DNA of 55,608 bases from Oscillospiraceae bacterium (GTDB lineage: Bacteria; Bacillota; Clostridia; Oscillospirales; Oscillospiraceae), in NCBI GenBank assembly GCA_015068155.1, contig SVLC01000004.1:1-55608 (forward strand), in the 5' to 3' direction. The translations under genes were made by a program, and so were the position numbers. Below the pieces are notes generated by a model. It did no database searches. It was not told the DNA's origin and was given only the letters and a program-made list of their open reading frames with translations. Numbering within the stretch: position 1 is the stretch's first letter; every line of letters starts with the position of its first letter. Of the stretch, positions 52,787 through 55,608 are shown one piece after another.

Positions 52787-52967
52787 ATATAGCAAAATAT
52801 GGTTGTGCCGCAACGGATATCGGGAATTTCCCGAACAGCGCCGGCAAAACGCAGTTTTGAAGATTTCCACTTTTGCAAGAACCACCCTTATTTTTCGACT
52901 TTTGCTTGGGTTACATCCGCCGCGAAATGGCATATTAAAAGAGCAGAACGAAAAGGAGGGCGAAAAA

Positions 52968-53936
52968 ATGAAGAAAACGGCAATGAGTTTCATCGCAATA
53001 TTGCTTTGTATTTGTATATGTTCCGTAGCTGCCTATGGTGTAGAGTATCTGATGCCGGTGGGACAGGTCATCGGTTTGGAGCTGTCGGATAATACGGTAA
53101 CCGTCGCCGCATTTGACGAGACCCTTGGGCAAAAGGCGAAGCAAGCCGGGCTTTGCGTCGGCGATAAACTGCTGCAGATCAACGGTCAGACTATCACCTG
53201 CGCGGAAGACGTGCGTCAAGCGCTGCAAACCTCCGCAGGTCATATCCGCCTGCGGCTGGAGCGCCAGGGCGCGATCGAAACCCTGGAACTGACGCCGGAG
53301 ATCACCGCCCAAGGGCCAAAATTGGGGGTATTTTTGAAACAGGGTGTTACGGGTATCGGCACCGTTACCTTTTATGATCCGGATACCGGCACATTTGGCA
53401 CCCTGGGTCACGGTGTCAACAGCGCCAACGGCAAATTACTGAATATGGCCGCCGGCACAGCCTATGCCGCCAGTGTGGTCTCGGTGCAGCAGGGCAAGGC
53501 CGGGCAACCGGGGCAGCTGCGGGGCGCGGTGGATGCGCAAAAAACGTTGGGGATTTTGAAAACCAACACCGGTCGGGGTGTATTCGGCGTTGCCGCCGAA
53601 GGCTGGGAAGGCGCCGTCCTGCCGGTGGCGGCATCCACGGAAATCAAAACCGGAAAAGCCAGCATTTTATCCACCGTCAGCGGTGAAGGGGTACGGGAAT
53701 ATTCTGTGGAAATTCTCAAGATCTATCCAAAAACCAAAACCTCTGACCGGAACATGGTGATCCGCGTCACCGACGAAGCGCTGCTTGCCGCCACCGGCGG
53801 CATCGTCCAGGGCATGTCCGGCAGTCCGATTATTCAAGACGGCAAGCTGGTTGGTGCAGTCACCCATGTCCTCGTCAACGACCCCACCACCGGCTACGGC
53901 ATCTTTATTGAAAATATGCTTGACGCAGCTGCGTAA
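52968..53936 (+). CDS. spoIVB: SpoIVB-type serine peptidase (S55) with PDZ domain
   Basis: 322 residues from MKKTAMSF with AAAAGGAGGGCGAAAAA before the ATG. A signal peptide/anchor (about 1-24) is followed by a PDZ domain (about 28-110, GLCVGDKLLQINGQTI) and the S55 peptidase domain with His148 (LGHGVN) and Ser284 (GMSGSPI). SpoIVB in spore formers is secreted into the space between the two spore membranes and cuts SpoIVFA to switch on sigma-K. This copy is shorter than the Bacillus protein (about 425 aa). Its presence argues that the organism makes spores. A 3' fragment of a diverged allele recurs at 54795-54917. Confidence 0.9.
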   Translation: MKKTAMSFIAILLCICICSVAAYGVEYLMPVGQVIGLELSDNTVTVAAFDETLGQKAKQAGLCVGDKLLQINGQTITCAEDVRQALQTSAGHIRLRLERQGAIETLELTPEITAQGPKLGVFLKQGVTGIGTVTFYDPDTGTFGTLGHGVNSANGKLLNMAAGTAYAASVVSVQQGKAGQPGQLRGAVDAQKTLGILKTNTGRGVFGVAAEGWEGAVLPVAASTEIKTGKASILSTVSGEGVREYSVEILKIYPKTKTSDRNMVIRVTDEALLAATGGIVQGMSGSPIIQDGKLVGAVTHVLVNDPTTGYGIFIENMLDAAA

Positions 53937-53941
53937 TCGTA

Positions 53942-53970
53942 GGGCGGGGGCTTGCTCCCGCCGCTTTTTC
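53942..53970 (+). terminator. Rho-independent terminator of spoIVB
   Basis: GGCGGGGGC/GCTCCCGCC stem followed by GCTTTTTC; the flanking CCGCTTTTTCTTGCAAT recurs after the second spoIVB fragment (about 54979-54999). Confidence 0.8.
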
Positions 53971-54020
53971 TTGCAATCCTTACCGCCACATGATATGATA
54001 AACAAAAAGGCGGTGATTTT

Positions 54021-54554
54021 ATGAAGTTGACAGATGTTAAGATGTTGTTAGATGATAACGGTTATACATATAAGCAAACAGCGATACCAAGCAGAGCAGA
54101 ATTTTATCGACAAAAAGGTTTTAATCCGTCAATCGATACTGGTGCATTTTTTCTGCTATCAATCCCGAATCCCAATCACGAGAAAGATATTCAGATTATC
54201 TTCAATGATGCAACAGAGCATCCCGACTTCTATGATTTAGAGTTTGGTGGCTATTGGTATGAATTGTTTGATTGCGAAGAAAAGTATGTTGCCCAAGAGT
54301 TGCTCACCGAAATTCAGAGAATCATAAGTGGTAGCACATATGTGATTTTTGCGTGTATTATAAAAAAGGGCATGCATTGGAAATGGGACGGTTTGTATTA
54401 TGATTTGCCGGACGATGAAATGAATAGTATGGATGCATTCCGGAATACTGTTTCCGAAATCAAGTCCCCAAAAAGTTGGTGGAAAAAATTATCCGGCAAA
54501 ACAGATGTATACGAGATTTTCAACTGGACAAACTACGAGAAAATAGTCAAATAG
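54021..54554 (+). CDS. Unknown soluble protein, cargo behind spoIVB (177 aa)
   Basis: I do not recognise this family. It has no signal or membrane segment, is AT-rich and acidic, with aromatic-rich stretches (YDLEFGGYWYELFDCEEKYV, GMHWKWDGLYYDLPDD). Size and composition resemble small immunity or DUF proteins of polymorphic toxin loci, but no toxin is nearby, so this is only a hint. GGCGGTGATTTT precedes the ATG. It lies between the intact spoIVB and the second spoIVB fragment. Confidence 0.7.
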   Translation: MKLTDVKMLLDDNGYTYKQTAIPSRAEFYRQKGFNPSIDTGAFFLLSIPNPNHEKDIQIIFNDATEHPDFYDLEFGGYWYELFDCEEKYVAQELLTEIQRIISGSTYVIFACIIKKGMHWKWDGLYYDLPDDEMNSMDAFRNTVSEIKSPKSWWKKLSGKTDVYEIFNWTNYEKIVK

Positions 54555-54555
54555 C

Positions 54556-54588
54556 AAATGGAGACTGTCTTTTGCAGTCTCCATTTTC
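54556..54588 (+). terminator. Rho-independent terminator after the 177-residue gene
   Basis: AAATGGAGACTG/CAGTCTCCATTTT stem with a 7-base loop, one base after the stop. Confidence 0.88.
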
Positions 54589-54794
54589 CTTGGTTAGAAG
54601 ATAAAACCGACGGTCCGGTATTGTTCGGAATTTGTCGAAATAGAAAGAGAAATTAAAAATCCCATTTTTCGACAATTCATCTATGTCAACTTAAGGATCG
54701 CGGTTGAGGTGTGTAAAAACCTGCCTTTTACCTACAAAAACGCATAAAAACCGCAGAAAAACACAAATTCTTTTGTCCCCTACTTGACATCAGC

Positions 54795-54917
54795 GTGTCC
54801 GGCAGTCCCATCATTCAGGACGGCAAGCTCATCGGCGCAGTGACCCATGTTCTGGTCAATGACCCTACAACCGGTTACGGCATCTTCATCGAAAATATGC
54901 TGGACGCTGCAGCATAA
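54795..54917 (+). pseudogene. spoIVB: 3' fragment of a second, diverged spoIVB allele
   Basis: 41 codons including stop. The peptide [20 protein letters not shown] and its continuation equal the last 40 residues of the intact SpoIVB except Val for Met at the first codon and one Val-to-Ile change, yet about 20 of 123 bases differ, almost all at third positions. No start or upstream coding sequence is present. The 489 bases 54555-55043 hold the terminator, this fragment and the inverted repeat; 54600-54790 shows nothing else except a 9-base TTGTCGAAA/TTTCGACAA inverted pair. Confidence 0.9.
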
Positions 54918-54991
54918 CGGGCGGATAATATCCGCCCCTACGAACTCTACCGATAGAATTTGTAGGGGCGGTTATCATCTGCCCGCTTTTT
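54917..54991. repeat. Large inverted repeat / terminator after the spoIVB fragment
   Basis: CGGGCGGATAATATCCGCCC with CTACGAA pairs imperfectly with TTGTAGGGGCGGTTATCATC plus TGCCCG across a short AT-rich loop, ending in CTTTTTC. Hairpins of this GTAGGGGCGG type are, from memory, frequent between genes in gut Clostridia. It doubles as a terminator. Confidence 0.65.
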
Positions 54992-55043
54992 CTTGCAATT
55001 ATGCTACCCACGATATATAATGAATAAAAAGGGGGCTAAACAA

Positions 55044-55562
55044 ATGGGTAACGTTTTGTATGAAGCACAATTTCAATTTACATCATCTATGTGGATACTA
55101 CTGATCATACCTGTTATGTTCTTTATCTGGCCATGGATTCAGAACACACTCTCCAAGTTAATTGGCAGGGAATTGCCCCATATGGTAACTTTCCCCCGTA
55201 CAGCCTGTATTACCTTTGGTTGTATTGCTGCAGTTGCTGCATTGATTGTATTTCTTTTCCAAGGTCATATGTATTTCAAGACTGTAGGAGTATATCAGCG
55301 TGGTCAATACGAAGTAGTTGAGGGTTATGTTGAAAACTTTGATCCTATGCCCTACGGAGGCCATACCAACGAGTCCTTTGAAATTAATGATGTTTATTTT
55401 GAATATTCTGATTACAATGTAACATCCGGATATCGTAATACAAAATCCCATGGCGGCGTTATCACCGGAGACGGACAATATCTAAAAATTGGGTATGTAT
55501 ACTACAATTCTACATATGGCAATATCATCGTGTATATTGAGGAACTTTCGCCTCCATCTTAA
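55044..55562 (+). CDS. Two-helix membrane protein of unknown function (172 aa)
   Basis: From MGNVLYEAQF (AAAAAGGGGGCTAAACAA upstream), 51 bases inside a longer frame whose extra start lacks a ribosome site. Membrane segments at about residues 14-32 and 52-75 (ACITFGCIAAVAALIVFLF) precede a roughly 95-residue outer or C-terminal beta-rich domain (GYVENFDPMPYGGHTNESFE, YLKIGYVYYNSTYGNIIVYI). I recognise no named family. It takes the same place behind the spoIVB fragment that the 177-residue gene takes behind intact spoIVB. Nothing is seen in the last 46 bases of the window. Confidence 0.75.
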   Translation: MGNVLYEAQFQFTSSMWILLIIPVMFFIWPWIQNTLSKLIGRELPHMVTFPRTACITFGCIAAVAALIVFLFQGHMYFKTVGVYQRGQYEVVEGYVENFDPMPYGGHTNESFEINDVYFEYSDYNVTSGYRNTKSHGGVITGDGQYLKIGYVYYNSTYGNIIVYIEELSPPS

Positions 55563-55608
55563 TCATGTGTGATATGAATTCGCACTTTGTGAAATAAATC
55601 TGAGCAAA

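Noticed and set aside
52880..52967. Sigma-F/G promoter for spoIVB (GCATA-like box near 52930)
   Set aside because: A matching -10 box at the right distance was not found, so it was not listed as a feature.

Overview
The window looks like the chromosome of an anaerobic, spore-forming gut Firmicute, most likely Clostridia near Oscillospiraceae/Ruminococcaceae. The evidence is a SpoIVB-type protease, a desulfoferrodoxin/AhpC/Mn-catalase oxygen-defence set, a Clostridium-type 7alpha-hydroxysteroid dehydrogenase, an Rrf2-NifS-NifU iron-sulfur operon, BspA-type leucine-rich repeat surface proteins, canonical TTGACA-17-TATAAT promoters with AGGAGG ribosome sites, and intergenic repeats of a style I recall from this group. 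Most of the window is GC-rich; the segments at about 32-35 kb and 44.4-49.9 kb are visibly AT-richer and full of gene remnants. The species is not identifiable from the sequence alone.

Layout. 1-10.6 kb (minus): a 3,022-residue N-terminally anchored surface protein with InlB-type, Fn3-like and many BspA-type repeats, then a membrane protein and the start of a MoxR ATPase. 11-12.8 kb: three small membrane or unknown proteins. 12.8-20.7 kb (minus): a compact lipid-type operon running AMP ligase-ACP fusion, GPH/MFS transporter, two PlsC acyltransferases, a second AMP ligase, a free ACP, and a fusion of an LRAT/NlpC-like domain with a phosphopantetheinyl transferase. 21-26 kb (plus): a J-like/TPR protein coupled to an HscC-like Hsp70. 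26-32 kb (plus): three related MacB-like ABC genes, the last broken by a frameshift in an A6 tract. 32-35 kb: an IS3 remnant, two families of duplicated fragments and two exported proteins. 35.1-38.5 kb (minus): Dfx, AhpC, a domain-swapped AhpF and Mn catalase. 38.6-40.8 kb (plus): an MFS transporter and 7alpha-HSDH. 41-44 kb (minus): band-7/SPFH protein, NAD-kinase-like protein, and NUDIX protein with a likely DNA-binding tail. 44.37-49.95 kb: a decayed island inserted in the initiator tRNA-fMet gene. 50-52.8 kb (minus): nifS-nifU-iscR-tlpA behind a promoter bracketed by two identical-spacing operators. 53-55.6 kb (plus): spoIVB, then a second 3' fragment of spoIVB from a diverged allele, with a different cargo gene behind each copy.

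The strongest candidates for undescribed biology are the self-contained acyl-ACP lipid operon (it carries its own carriers, ligases, acyltransferases, transporter and carrier-activating enzyme), the SPFH/NAD-kinase/NUDIX module with promoter palindromes, and the bile-acid 7alpha-HSDH operon facing an oxygen-defence operon across a 90-base shared control region. The tRNA-fMet island links to the left end of the window: it carries a truncated paralogue of the giant surface protein directly behind an ECF sigma factor.
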